From assembly GCA_937887565.1 (NCBI GenBank), contig CALABS010000008.1, positions 62,001-126,000 on the forward strand: 64,000 bases of DNA, read 5' to 3'. This DNA comes from an uncultured Rhodospirillaceae bacterium. Its GTDB lineage: Bacteria > Pseudomonadota > Alphaproteobacteria > Rhodospirillales > Magnetospirillaceae. The notes below the pieces were generated by a model. It was given only the letters and a program-made list of their open reading frames with translations, was not told the origin of the DNA and searched no databases. This document shows positions 39,596 through 49,900 of this stretch, in pieces. Numbering within the stretch: the stretch's first letter is position 1; the number at the start of each line of letters is the position of its first letter. Both the position numbers and the translations under genes were made by a program.

Positions 39596-39698
39596 GCCTG
39601 GGGCAGGCGCCAGATCAAAGCGCCAGATCAAGGTGAAGCCATTGCCGCTGTGCGGCGAAAGGTGATACGTTGTCCGCAGATTTTGCGGAGATTGGTGG

Positions 39699-41057
39699 AT
39701 GTGGATCTGGCGGGAGCCCGAATGGCCTGAGATGCGGTGGCGAGCCGATGAGCTGCTCGCACCCATGACCCATGCCGTGTACCGCCAGGGGCGGCTGCTG
39801 GGCCGTATGGAGCAGTTGGGCTTCGGCCTTCAGCGCGAGGCTGAGCTGAAGGCCGCCGTCGACGACGTGGTGCAGACCAGCGCCATCGAAGGCGAGAAGG
39901 TGGACCCCGAGAGCGTCCGCAGTTCCCTGGCCCGGCGCCTGGGTTTGCCGGACGGTGGACTCCAGCCGGTGGACCGAAAGGTCGAGGGGCTGGTGGAGAT
40001 GACACTCGACGCTACCCACAACCACGCTGCACCACTCACGGCGGAGCGCCTGTTCGGCTGGCATGCTGCGCTGTTTCCGACCGGCTATTCCAACATGCGC
40101 AGGATCGCGGTCGGACGATGGCGAACGGATGCCGACGGACCGATGCAGGTGGTGTCGGGTCCCATCGACCGTCTCCGGGTCCACTACGAAGCCCCGCCGG
40201 CGGCGAGGGTGCCGGAGGAGATGCGCCGCTTCCTCGATTGGTTCAACTCGGACACCAATCTCGATCCGGTGACCAAAAGCGGCCTGGCGCATCTGTGGTT
40301 CGTCACCATCCACCCCTTCGAGGACGGCAACGGCCGAATTGCACGCGCCATCGCGGATCTGGCGCTGGCCAAGGCCGAGCGCACTGGCCATCGCTTCTAC
40401 AGCATGTCCAGCCAGATCATGCGCGAGCGGGAGGACTACTACGCCGTGCTGGAGAAGACCCAGAGGGGTGACACCGATGTCACCCGTTGGCTGTCCTGGT
40501 TCGCCGGCTGCTATTCGCGTGCCATCGAGCATGCCGAACAAGTGACCAGCGACGTCCTGGCCAAGGCGGAATTCTGGCGCCGGTTCGCCCATGAGCCGCT
40601 CTCGGCCCGCCAGAAGACGATCATGAACCGCTTCCTGGACGGCTTCGAGGGCAACCTGACCGCCAAGAAGTGGGCCGCCCTCGGCAAGTGCTCGGTGGAC
40701 ACCGCCCAACGCGACATCAACGACCTGGTCGAGCGTGGCTTGCTGGTGAAGTCTCCCGGCGGAGGCAGGAATACCGCCTACTGGCCGACAGGCCATCAGC
40801 CGCATGCCGAAGCCCTGCGCGTCGACCCGGCGTTGAAGGACGTCGCGTTCCGCAAACTCGCCGGCATGGACAATGACCAGCTGACGACAACCCTTTCTGC
40901 CACGAGAGCGGCGATGGCGGTTGCCAAGGGTAAGGTCGAGCCGTTCGAGCTGGAGATTGGCGTCAAGTTGATCGAGCAGGTCATGCGCGCCCGCGGCCTG
41001 ACCGTCAGCACACCGTCCAGGCCGCAGAGCCGTGGGCGTGGTGGCATGGAAATGTAG
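39699..41057 (+). CDS. Fic-domain AMPylase (DUF4172-type N-terminus)
   Basis: 452 residues. The Fic motif is intact: H205-PFEDGNGRIAR, the catalytic His and the phosphate-binding DGNGR. Residues T60-SAIEGE form the inhibitory helix motif ([ST]xxxE[GN]), so it is a self-inhibited class II Fic. N-terminal MWIWREPEWPEMRW marks the DUF4172-containing family, and a C-terminal winged helix follows (NRFLDGFEGNLTAKKWAALG). Such proteins AMPylate targets; the target here is unknown. HigBA upstream and a small gene downstream make this a plausible defence or stability block. Confidence 0.9.
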   Translation: MWIWREPEWPEMRWRADELLAPMTHAVYRQGRLLGRMEQLGFGLQREAELKAAVDDVVQTSAIEGEKVDPESVRSSLARRLGLPDGGLQPVDRKVEGLVEMTLDATHNHAAPLTAERLFGWHAALFPTGYSNMRRIAVGRWRTDADGPMQVVSGPIDRLRVHYEAPPAARVPEEMRRFLDWFNSDTNLDPVTKSGLAHLWFVTIHPFEDGNGRIARAIADLALAKAERTGHRFYSMSSQIMREREDYYAVLEKTQRGDTDVTRWLSWFAGCYSRAIEHAEQVTSDVLAKAEFWRRFAHEPLSARQKTIMNRFLDGFEGNLTAKKWAALGKCSVDTAQRDINDLVERGLLVKSPGGGRNTAYWPTGHQPHAEALRVDPALKDVAFRKLAGMDNDQLTTTLSATRAAMAVAKGKVEPFELEIGVKLIEQVMRARGLTVSTPSRPQSRGRGGMEM

Positions 41058-41075
41058 CGCACAAGGAAAAGACCA

Positions 41076-41261
41076 ATGCCGGCCCAAGATATCGATGAGA
41101 TTTGCGTCTGGTCGCGATCCAAGCCACGGGAACTGCTGTTCCAGGGCACCCGCCTGGCGGCCGTTGAGTGGATGAAGGCCAATTACGGCAATCCGGCCGT
41201 CAATGGGCCCAACTGGTCGATCCGTGTCGCCGGCCGCGATCCCGATGCGATCGGCGACTGA
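41076..41261 (+). CDS. Small hypothetical protein (61 aa)
   Basis: QDIDEICVWSRSKPRELLFQ, then AVEWMKANYGNPAVNGPNW. Overlaps the next gene by one base. Possibly a Fic-associated antidote, but no motif supports that. Start ATG 41076. Confidence 0.5.
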   Translation: MPAQDIDEICVWSRSKPRELLFQGTRLAAVEWMKANYGNPAVNGPNWSIRVAGRDPDAIGD

Positions 41262-41407
41262 TGGCGATCCGGATAACCGAGCCCCGGAAGCGGGAGCGGG
41301 CCGAAGAAGCCTACACCGCCTTGAGCATGGCCATGCTCAAGGGAGATCTCGGGGAGATCGACCAGGCGTGGAGAGCGCTCGACGAACTGGTCGGGTCCGG
41401 GCTGTAG
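41261..41407 (+). CDS. Very small helical protein (48 aa)
   Basis: ATG 41261 overlaps the previous stop. RKRERAEEAYTALSMAMLKG, then DLGEIDQAWRALDELVGSG: two helices, a possible small coiled-coil. Followed by a strong palindrome. Confidence 0.45.
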   Translation: MAIRITEPRKRERAEEAYTALSMAMLKGDLGEIDQAWRALDELVGSGL

Positions 41408-41418
41408 GGGAAGGGCCG

Positions 41419-41454
41419 CTGGACCATGTTCCGATTGATCGGAACATGGTCCAG
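41419..41454. repeat. Perfect 17-bp inverted repeat with 2-bp centre
   Basis: CTGGACCATGTTCCGAT (41419-41435), TG, then its exact complement (41438-41454). No T-tract follows. Could end transcription in both directions or be a protein-binding or recombination site. Confidence 0.9.
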
Positions 41455-41589
41455 GAACCCGGAACGAAGCTGGGATGTCCTGAATTCCGGATGTCCGGGA
41501 TACCGCCGAGGGCATCCGCCAGGCCGGTAATCCTCAGCGTCCGGCCGTCGGCGTCGTCAAGGGGTCCGCTGGATGGAAGGACGCCGGCG

Positions 41590-41641
41590 GGTGGAACCCG
41601 CGATTCGAAACCGCTGGTGGAACCCGCGATTCGAAACCGCT
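41590..41641 (+). repeat. 26-bp perfect tandem repeat
   Basis: Units 41590-41615 and 41616-41641 are identical, each starting GGTGGAACCCGCGATTCG. They lie between the 41261 gene and the convergent gene at 41660, which has no other support. Likely repeat debris. Confidence 0.9.
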
Positions 41642-41659
41642 CGAAGCTGATCGTCCTGT

Positions 41660-42214
41660 TCATCGGGTGCCGACCCATGTCCGGGATCCATGCGAAACTC
41701 CCTCGTGGCAGCCGGTCAGCATGTACCGGTGGCTGGCTGGCCAGATGGACCATGCGGCGACGTGAAACGGGGGGCAAAGCCCCATCTCCTGACGATTACG
41801 CCGGGAACTGTGCCGGATAAGGCCCCGCAGGACGCGGTGCTGGTACAGTCGCAGGGGCGGGCACTTGTTGTCGAGCCGAGAGCCTAAGGCTCCTTCCCGG
41901 AGCCCCCCGACGTTTCCTCGGCGCCTCAGCGACGATTGATGGACGTACTGGTACTCCCTGTCGGCGAGGATCGGCCGGCGCGCGTTCGCCCTCCTCATGA
42001 CCTTGCATTCGACCAGAATGCTCGTATGGCTCTGGAAACCGATAGCATCCGGCCGTTGCGAATTGGCGGTGCTAAGGTCCGACAGGACGATTCCGCAGTT
42101 GCACCGACGGCGTAACCACGAGGCCGCCATCTTCACCAGCCGATCATGAATGGGGGTGTCGCGCGTCGACGCACCCTCTGCCTGCTCGGTTTGCTGGTGA
42201 CGAATGATGGCCAT
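41660..42214 (-). pseudogene. MmcB/VRR-NUC-like nuclease, decaying C-terminus
   Basis: ATG 42214 opens a protein whose first ~70 residues match the MmcB-like family: TPIHDRLVKMAASWLRRRCN, then IVLSDLSTANSQRPDAIGFQ and SILVECKV, the D-...-ECK catalytic core of PD-(D/E)xK nucleases. After ECKV the sequence loses similarity (RRANARRPILADRE...) and reads like a shifted frame, so the gene is probably damaged. Divergent from the 42386 gene. Confidence 0.6.
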
Positions 42215-42258
42215 GCCTAGACCTCTCACCTCGCATCTACAGGCCACGTCATGCCCAA

Positions 42259-42333
42259 GCAAGTTTTCTTGCTTCGGCAGCTTGACACGACCGTACCGGA
42301 AGCGTATCAAAAGTCAACGTGAATTTCGCGCGA
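42259..42333 (+). promoter_or_regulatory. Promoter cassette with GCAAG-N4-CTTGC palindrome, copy 1
   Basis: Palindrome AAGCAAG-TTTT-CTTGCTT (42257-42274), then TTGACA (42282-42287), 17 bp, TATCAA (42305-42310). The stretch 42259-42333 is repeated inverted at 54561-54634 with only a few differences, in front of unrelated genes. Confidence 0.8.
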
Positions 42334-42385
42334 GCACGCACGGACTTCGCTGTGACTGGCGCGCCGCTTGACCAACGGGGAACCC

Positions 42386-42724
42386 GTGACCGTGGAGATT
42401 GCCCCTGACGAGGAAAAGGTCCTGCTGGCAATGATCCAGATCGAGGATCACGGTCACGGAGCCTATGAGCTCGTGCCTGAAGTTGCCGGCAGCATTCGCG
42501 CCAAGGGGTTGGAGAAGTACGGGAAGGCAACGCTGCTGGCCCGTGAGCTCCTCGGCATGCCGAAGCCGCCGCCGACCGGGGATGAAATCGCAGCCCTGCG
42601 GCACTGGATCGAAAACGGCGAGGCGGCCGGGTGGCAGATCGAAGCCCTCAACCGTCGCGGCCTCCTTGACCCGTTCGGCGGCCTCACGGATGCCGGCCGG
42701 GTGGCTCTTTCGCAAAGGACCTGA
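42386..42724 (+). CDS. Hypothetical protein (112 aa)
   Basis: GTG 42386 (TTG 42368 alternative) after GGGGAA. TVEIAPDEEKVLLAMIQIED and ALRHWIENGEAAGWQIEALN with LTDAGRVALSQRT. Helical with a winged-helix-like end. Driven by the palindrome promoter. Confidence 0.55.
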   Translation: MTVEIAPDEEKVLLAMIQIEDHGHGAYELVPEVAGSIRAKGLEKYGKATLLARELLGMPKPPPTGDEIAALRHWIENGEAAGWQIEALNRRGLLDPFGGLTDAGRVALSQRT

Positions 42725-42730
42725 GAGGCC

Positions 42731-43087
42731 ATGGCGCAGCGATCCACCATCGACAAGGTCAGGAAGATCGTCGCCGCCTCACGCGGCATGGCGGTCGCCT
42801 CGATCGGCGACGGTGCGCGTCTGGTGGCCGACCTGGGTTGCGGCTTGGACGACGAGGTCCGGATCGCCGCCGGCATCGAACGCGAATTCCGTGTCGTCAT
42901 CTATGCTCCGCCGACCTATCTGGACGACCGTCTTCGCTGGACGATCACGGAGCTCGCCGACGAGGTGGAGCGTCAGGTGCGGTCCTATCGCTGCCAGCAG
43001 GTGAAGCTCGTCCTGGCAAGGTTGATTTCGTTCGCTCGTTCGGTCAGTGGCTGCGGCATGACCGACGAAAAGGAGTTGCCAGGATGA
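42731..43087 (+). CDS. Acyl-carrier-protein-like domain without the phosphopantetheine serine
   Basis: 118 residues: IDKVRKIVAASRGMAVASIG, then VADLGCGLDDEVRIAAGIE and ITELADEVERQV. This follows the four-helix acyl carrier pattern including the DLG turn, but the D-S-L triplet that carries phosphopantetheine reads G-L-D here, so it cannot be modified in the usual way. An ACP-fold adaptor is likely. Coupled to the next gene by an ATGA overlap. Confidence 0.65.
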   Translation: MAQRSTIDKVRKIVAASRGMAVASIGDGARLVADLGCGLDDEVRIAAGIEREFRVVIYAPPTYLDDRLRWTITELADEVERQVRSYRCQQVKLVLARLISFARSVSGCGMTDEKELPG

Positions 43088-43509
43088 CGGTCCGGCACGA
43101 ATTGCGGATTTCCCGAGCGGCGCTGTCGCCCGTATTGCCGCAGGTCCTGCGGGGCCTCGAACGCCTCGCCATCGTCAGCGGCCGGCCCGGGCGAGTGCTG
43201 CGGGGCAGGCCCAGACCAGCGTTTGCCGCGGAGATCTCGGCGTCCTGGGCCGATACGGGCGAGGCCGCGATCGTCGTCAGCCATCCGGAGCTGCCGAACG
43301 TGCTCGCGCTGTGGTTCAGCATCGACGAGGACGGGGATCTGCCGGACGAATGGATCGTTGACGTGCAGGATGCTCCGGCCGACCTGCATCCCGCCACCAG
43401 GGAAGCCTGCCGAACCGCCACTCTCGGGGTGGCACTCGAAACGTTGTTCCATGAGATTGCGTTCATTGCGGCCGGCCATGCCGCCGCCGCGGCGAAAGGC
43501 GGGAACTGA
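43084..43509 (+). CDS. Hypothetical protein coupled to the ACP-like gene (141 aa)
   Basis: ATG 43084 overlaps the previous stop. VRHELRISRAALSPVLPQVL, then NVLALWFSIDEDGDLPDEWI and EIAFIAAGHAAAAAKG. Mixed alpha/beta with acidic surface. The tight coupling suggests a partner of the ACP-like protein. Family unknown. Confidence 0.6.
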   Translation: MTVRHELRISRAALSPVLPQVLRGLERLAIVSGRPGRVLRGRPRPAFAAEISASWADTGEAAIVVSHPELPNVLALWFSIDEDGDLPDEWIVDVQDAPADLHPATREACRTATLGVALETLFHEIAFIAAGHAAAAAKGGN

Positions 43510-43515
43510 AGACCG

Positions 43516-43842
43516 ATGGCCAGTCACGCGTGGATTGCCTGCGAGGGACCTTGCCGAGGCGGCGGGGATTCCCCGGCAGCAGGTCCGGCCGTTCCTCGAC
43601 GCGATGGTGGCCCACGGCATCCTGGAGCCGCTTCCCGATGGGTGGTACCGGCCGGGAAAGGCTACGTCGACGTGCCGGTCGTCGCCGCGCTGAGCGCCGC
43701 TTCGCGGCTCGCCACCCGCAGCAGCGCATGTAAAAAAAAGAGCCGCCCGGGGTTGGCGGGCGGCTCCTTCGTCACGGGGAGGAGTCTGACACGTCGTCCG
43801 CCCACGGGGTACTTCAAGAGGGGAGACGTATCCCTGTTATAG
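43516..43842 (+). pseudogene. Small winged-helix gene with two frameshifts
   Basis: Start ATG 43516. A well-formed winged helix (LPARDLAEAAGIPRQQVRPF, then AMVAHGILEPLPDGWYRPG) lies in the neighbouring frame, and the sequence returns to the first frame as GYVDVPVVAALSAASRLA. Two shifts near 43530 and 43665 are needed to join them. Decay or sequence error. Confidence 0.5.
43732..43766 (-). terminator. Intrinsic terminator for minus-strand transcription
   Basis: Minus strand: GAGCCGCCC (from 43766) pairs with GGGCGGCTC (43748-43740), immediately followed by eight T. No annotated minus gene lies to the right, so it may end antisense transcription from the giant-gene region or is a displaced terminator. 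Confidence 0.75.
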
Positions 43843-43859
43843 CGCTGTCCCGCTACCGA

Positions 43860-43875
43860 TGCAAGAATTCTTGCT
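43860..43875. promoter_or_regulatory. Palindrome TGCAAGAATTCTTGCT before giant gene 1
   Basis: The core GCAAGAATTCTTGC (43861-43874) is a perfect dyad, about 60 bp upstream of GTG 43935. The flank CGATGCAA...TTGTTG is shared with the site before giant gene 2 at 57019. Confidence 0.8.
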
Positions 43876-43934
43876 GTTGTTAATTCCCCAACCCGAATGT
43901 ACCATGACCGCCGGCCTATCAAGCATTCGATGGA

Positions 43935-46900
43935 GTGGCGGGAATGTCGGGTGCAGGACGAGTCGATAGGGTTGCCGGTCCACGGATCGGCGGGGGCGGG
44001 GATCCGGTCACCGCGCTCGTCGGCGCGTATCTGGCCTCGGCCGACGAGGAGGCCGATGTCTGGCGGCGCGCTGCCGTCCAGCGAGAGCAGGTGGTCGCGG
44101 CGGCACGGGCGAAGGGGTACGGCGAGTCGGCGATCCGCAAGGCGGTCTCGCAATTGGAAGGCCGCCATGCCTTCGACCTCAAGGAGCCCCGCATCAGGAG
44201 CGCCTTCGACATGCTCGTGGGCGCCGCCGGATCCGAAACCGTGGGTGAATGGCTGGAGACCGCCAGGTCTTATGCCGACGCCGCGGCGCGGACCTGGATG
44301 GCCGCGTCCGACCTCCAGGAAGCCGGCGGACGCGGGCTCCGTATTGCTGCCGAAGGCGCCTCGGAGCTCGGCGGGCTCAAGAGCGAGCTGCTGGCCATCG
44401 CCACCCGCATCAACCCCACGCTCGACATGCGGTTCGTGCGCGACCTCAAGGGTGAGGGACCGGGCCTCATCGCCAGCGGCGCCGGCACGGCGGATCGAAT
44501 GAGCGTCGCCGGCATGTACGAGCCCTATCATCACCTGGCCACCATCTCGCTCGACAGGGCCCGGTTCAACCCCAAGGACACCGCCTACCACGAGGGCTTC
44601 CACAGCATTGAGGGCGTGCTCACGCCGCCGGAACGCGCCACCCTCATCAAGGCGTTTCCTCCGGCTGCCGGCATGACGACCTCGGAGCGCGCCGCCATCG
44701 CCTTCGCCGAATGGGCGCTCAAACGCGAGGGTGCCGACCGGGAACGGGTGTTGAAGGAGAGCGGTGCCGAGGACGTGCGTGGCCTGAGAACCGTCTTCCG
44801 CAAGATGGGGCTGTTCACCGGGCGTGCCGGACAAGCCATGCTTGGCCGGGGTTTCGGCAGTGCCGAAGCCATCTTCGAAAAGGTCTTCCAGGGCGAGCTC
44901 GGCAATCGAGACCAGGCCCGGCGGCCACACCGCCGGACCGGCGCACGCCGACGCCGTCTCCAGGGTCCTGCCGCCAGGCGCAGCGTCGCGAGCATCGGCC
45001 AACCGATGTTCAGGGCGGTTGCTCCGGACAACGAGCCGGCCCGCAACGCCATTCCGTCCGTCCTGCTCGATCGACTGGCGCGCGGCGCCGAACCTGCCGG
45101 CGCCGCCTTCTTCACCCATCCGGAACATCCCGGAAGAGTGTTCAGGGTGCATCCCGGCCTTTCGCAGGACCACTCCGGCAAGCTGATGCCGGTGCTGCAG
45201 GTCGAGACGGTGACGGTCAGTCCGGACGGCCGTCCCTCGACACGCTTCCTCCATGAATTGTACGGCCATTCCGAATTCGCGCGCGCGCAAGCGCTGGCCA
45301 CCCATCTCCGCCGGGAGTACGTCGACGCCTGCCATCCCGGAAAATCACCCCCCCAGGCCGCCGCCGACGCCCTGCGGGATGCGCGGCTGCAACGGCTCGA
45401 CGATCTCGGCGGGGATGCCGATCACATCAACGGCCTTGCGGTGCGCCAGGTCATGGGCAACGGATGGCAGGCGGCGTTCTCGCCGGAACGGTTGCGGGCG
45501 CTTATCGCCGAAGAGCATGCCGAGCATGCCGCGGCGGCGGTGAGCATCGGGTCGAAGCGCCAGACGGAGGCGGACTCGTGGCTTGAAGCCGCCAGGGCCG
45601 TCTCGCCGACGCCGGACGTCCTGCTGTCGGCTGCGAAACTGCAGCAGGTCGTCGGTGAAGTCCTCGGGGCCCAGCCGGCGAAGGATGGATGGTTGAGCCT
45701 TCCGGTCCGCGCCGGGACCAAGGGGCCCGTCCTGTTCCGTATCCGCGACGCCCGCGCCGGCCCCGGCGAGGCCGGTGCGCTGGATTTCCGGTTCGCCGCG
45801 TCCGGCAGCCGGCGCACCGCCATCCATCTGTCCGGGCTGGTGAACGTCGATGTGGATCTCGGACATGCCGACACGCCGGAAGCGGGGGCAGGGGCGCTGG
45901 CGCAGCTGCTGGCGTGCGTGGCGGCCGATGCGCAATTCTTCGGCGACGTGCGGCCGCGGCCGGTCGCGGAGATGGCCGCCCAACCGGGGGCCGTCGAACG
46001 CGCCAAGGCACTGCAGGCCATGGACTGGCCCTCGGAAATGGCGGAAGCGGGCGAGCGCGCGGCCGGACTGCGCACCACCCTCGATCATGAACGGCTGCAC
46101 TTCGCCCAGACCGTGCGCGGCATCGCCGGCCGGTTCCAGTCCCCCGGCCGCGGTTGGGATGACGTCGCCTGGGACCTCTCCTTCCATCCCGAGCTGCGGA
46201 TCGAACCGACCGAAACCTCGTGGCGGCTGGTCGACGTGGGTTTCCAGGTGCCCAAGGGCGGATATCGCCCGGCCGTGGTTCTCGACGACGTGCCGGATTA
46301 CGTCTGGCTGCGCAGCCAGTCTCCGGTCCTTCGCGCCGACGTCGAGGCGCGGATGGGGCCGATGCCGGCCGACATCAACGAGCAAGCCGCGGCGCGCCGG
46401 CAGGAAAGGGAGCGGCAGGCCGCCGAGCGGGCAGCCCGCAACCCGGTGAAGCGGAAATGGGGGCGCGGCCAGCGCCGGTTCAGTGCCGGTGTAGCGGCCA
46501 GGGAGGACCGGGGCGCCGTGCGCGTCCCCAGCTTCAGCGAGGTCCTGGGGGCAGCCAGGCCCGGCACCGACCGGGCAGCGCTCCAGGGGTTGGCCTGGCG
46601 GGTGGCCGCCCGCCTGGCCGAGGAAGCCGTGAAGCGCGAGATCGTCGCGGGCCGCTGGCCGATCGACGGGGACGTCTACGAACTCCGCCGCCGGCCGCTG
46701 CTGGTCGACCTTCCGCACGGCATCCAGGTCGCGCAGCGCGTCAAGGATGCCACCGGCCTTACCGTCCACACCGACCACATGTCCGTGGTGCCCCTTGACG
46801 ATCCCGCCTTCCGGAAGGAGGGCAAGCCGCAGGGCATGGCGCTCAGCGTCTTCTCCGTCGTCAATGACGCCCGGGATGCGTTGAGGGCCGCATCCGCTCT

Positions 46901-49900
46901 TCCGTCCGCGCAGCTCGGCTCGGGCGCTCCCCGTCGGCGGGCGTTCGAGGCGGCGATCGCCTTGCTCAAGGAGGCCATGGCCACCCATCCGGTCGAGGAC
47001 CTGCGCGCGGGCCGGATTCCTCCCCGCGACGGCGAACGGCTCGGCTCCATCACCGAGGCCGCGGCCGGTCCGGCCGGCGACGTGTGGGTTTCCATCCGGG
47101 GCGTTCGGCCGGGGCAACATGGGCGCGGCCGCCTGCCCGCCGGGATCGTCGGGGCGATCGTCGAGGACAGGCAGTGGAACGGCAAGCCCTGGCAACGCTT
47201 CATCGGCTTCCGGATCGACGATCTGCTCCGGGAGATCGAGGCGAGGGACCTGGCCGCGACCGTCCTGGCGGGACCTATGGCCGAAACGGCGGCCGAGGTG
47301 GAGGAGCGGATCCGGTCCGGCCTCCGGGATCCGCGGTTTCTCGGCGTGCGCGCCGCCGGCACCGACGGCCCGGGCCGCGTCAAGGTCGAGATGCCCGATG
47401 GCAGGCGCAAAGTGGTGGTGACCCGCTCCGGCGCCGACTGGGCCACGTCCCGGCCCGCCACTCTTTCCGCCCGCGACGAGGCCGCATTCGCCGAATTGGA
47501 TCGCCTGGGCAAGGGAAGCCGTGATCCGGACGTCCGGGATCGGGACCGGCCCGGTGGGCACAGCCGCGAACCCGACGGATTGCTGGAGAGCGTCCTGCCC
47601 GAACTTGGGCGGGTCGCCACTCCGCAAGAATTGCGGGCGGCCGGCGATGCCATCGAGAACCTGCTCCAGGCAGAGCGGGAACGGCTGTCCAAAGCCTATG
47701 TCGGCGATATCCGGCGGGCATACCGCAAGCACAACCCCGGGAAGCGCTTCGACTGGAATGCCTTGCGCCGGGCGCCGGGAAGGCTCCAGGCCATGGTGCC
47801 CGGGATCCAGGCCATCAGGGACAAGTGGCTTCCGGCGCGGGACGCGCATCTGGCCCGCGAGGCGGCGGTGCGGGAGCGCCTGGCGACTCTCGTCCGGGAG
47901 CGCGAGGTTGCGGAAGCCGCGCCGCGGGGCACGGAAAAGGAAGGTGCGGGCGCGTTTTCGGTCACCCTCTTCCCGCCGGCCCAATCCCTTGCCGTCCTGG
48001 GGCGGATGGATCCGGATGCCCTCGGCGCTTGGATCAGGGACCGCCTGGCCGAGGGGAGCGCGGCGCCGCGCCAGCTCGCGGCCCTGGTGGCTGAAGCGGC
48101 CATGCGGGAGCATTCCGGCGTGGCCGCGGCCGAACACGCCCTGGCGGCCATCGATGCGGCCATGACCGGCGGCTGGCCGCCGGCCGACGTGGAAGCCCTG
48201 AGACGGCTGGATTGGGAACTCGAAGGCCTCTCCGGTCCCGATGACGAGGTCGTCGGCCGCTGTTTCGCCGAATTCGAGCGGGGCGTCAACGCGACGATCG
48301 CGGACCTCGACTGGGGCTTCAACGACTGGGCCCACGGCAACCTCGAGGCCAATATCGTCATCCAGGACGCCGTCGACCGCCTGGCGAAGCTGTCCGGCCA
48401 GGAGCTCGCAACCGCCTTCGCATCCGAGATCGGCAGGATCGACGAGGTGGCGGGCGACGATGCTGTCGGCGCCCGGGTGGCCGCCCATCTCGGAGTGGAT
48501 CTGGCCGGCCTCATGCGGGCCCTGGGCGAAACGGGCCTGCTGGCGCCTCGGCCGGACAACGACCAAACGCCGCTCTTCGCCCTTGGCGGCCACCATCAGC
48601 TCCGGCTCGAATCCGCCCTGGATGCGCTTGGCCAGGACCTGGCTGCCGCTGGCGCAGCCGTGAACCGCCTGTCGCCGTGGCAGGCCGAGATACTGGTGGC
48701 TGGTGAGGCCAGGCGCCTGGGGGTGGTGGATTTGCGCGCCGCCACCTGGGACGAGCGGCATCTGGAAGCGGCGCTTCACATCGGCGAAGGCCCCGGGACC
48801 GCCGGGTTCGACCTGCCGTACATGACGGCCGCGCCGCCGCCGACGACCATGCCGGCGGCTTCGCTCCTGGGCCGGGTCGCCGATGCGGTCGCCCAATGGC
48901 GTTACCGTCTTACGCCTTCCAACGACCTCGCCCCGATGACGGGCGCTCCCGTCTATTCTGTGACGTCCGACCTCCGGGGAGAGGGAACCATCGAAGGGCG
49001 CAAGGTCGTGATCGAGCGCCTCAATTCCGAGGTGGAGGCCGGCCGTCCCGGAATCTGGCAGGTCACGGTCGATGGATTCCAGCCCATGATCGCAGGGAGC
49101 CCGGAACGGGCGCTGGCCTTCGCCGACTGGCGCGCGACCGCGCCGCAGGCGTGGCGGACCGAGTTCGAGCTCGACGGGCTTGCGCCGCCCGCCAGCATGC
49201 CTTTCGGCTTGCTGCCTCCGGCCGCCCCCGGCGACCTCCTCAGGTTCCCGGGATGGAATTTCGGCGAGAGCTGGAACGGGTTCGCCGTGCCCTATTTCGA
49301 GCGCCGGCAACTGGAGGATTTCATGGCCGCGCACAAAGCGGCCGGCGAGGGGCCGACACTCCGCTTCGACGCCGACGGCCGGACGCTGAGGATCTCCGTC
49401 CGGGGTGCCGCGGAGGAGACGGCCATCCCGCCGATCACCGTCGAGACCCTTGCCGGGCCGCGTGAGGTCTGGCGTCTCGGCGCCGGCTGGTGGTTCTACG
49501 ACGTCAACCTCGAACAGACCTACACCCGCATCAAGGAGCACATGGACGAGCGCATGGCCGCGAGCGATCCGGACGCCGTGCGCGCACGGCTTGAGGCCAT
49601 GGGCATCGACATGGACCGCTGGGATGCCGATCGCCGGCGCGCCGACCAGGTGCGGACCTTGGCCGCCGACCCGGTCCGGGCCGCCCGGATGCGGGAGTTC
49701 CGCTCCGACAGAACCAAGGGCCCGGGTGGAACCAGGCATAGCATCGGGCGGCCTGATGGGGTCCATGTCGACGAGTTGCGGGCCACGCTCCACGCCGATG
49801 AATTGCGTGCTCGGCACACCGATGAATTGCGGGCTCCGAACACCGAAGGATTGCGGGCTCCGCCTGCGGATGGATTGCGGGCTTCGCCCGCGGGCTTTTC

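Noticed and set aside
40466..40485. GGGTGACA-CCGA-TGTCACCC palindrome as another XRE operator
   Set aside because: It lies inside the Fic coding region, and the spacing between arms differs from the GGTGA-N5-TCACC operators.
41590..41641. Direct repeats as a CRISPR array
   Set aside because: The two units are directly adjacent with no spacers and no cas genes nearby.
45345..49817. Long minus-strand open frame (over 1400 codons) opposite giant gene 1
   Set aside because: It mirrors the GC-rich third positions of the plus-strand gene; the protein is a low-complexity Arg/Gly/Pro/Ala-rich sequence without motifs.
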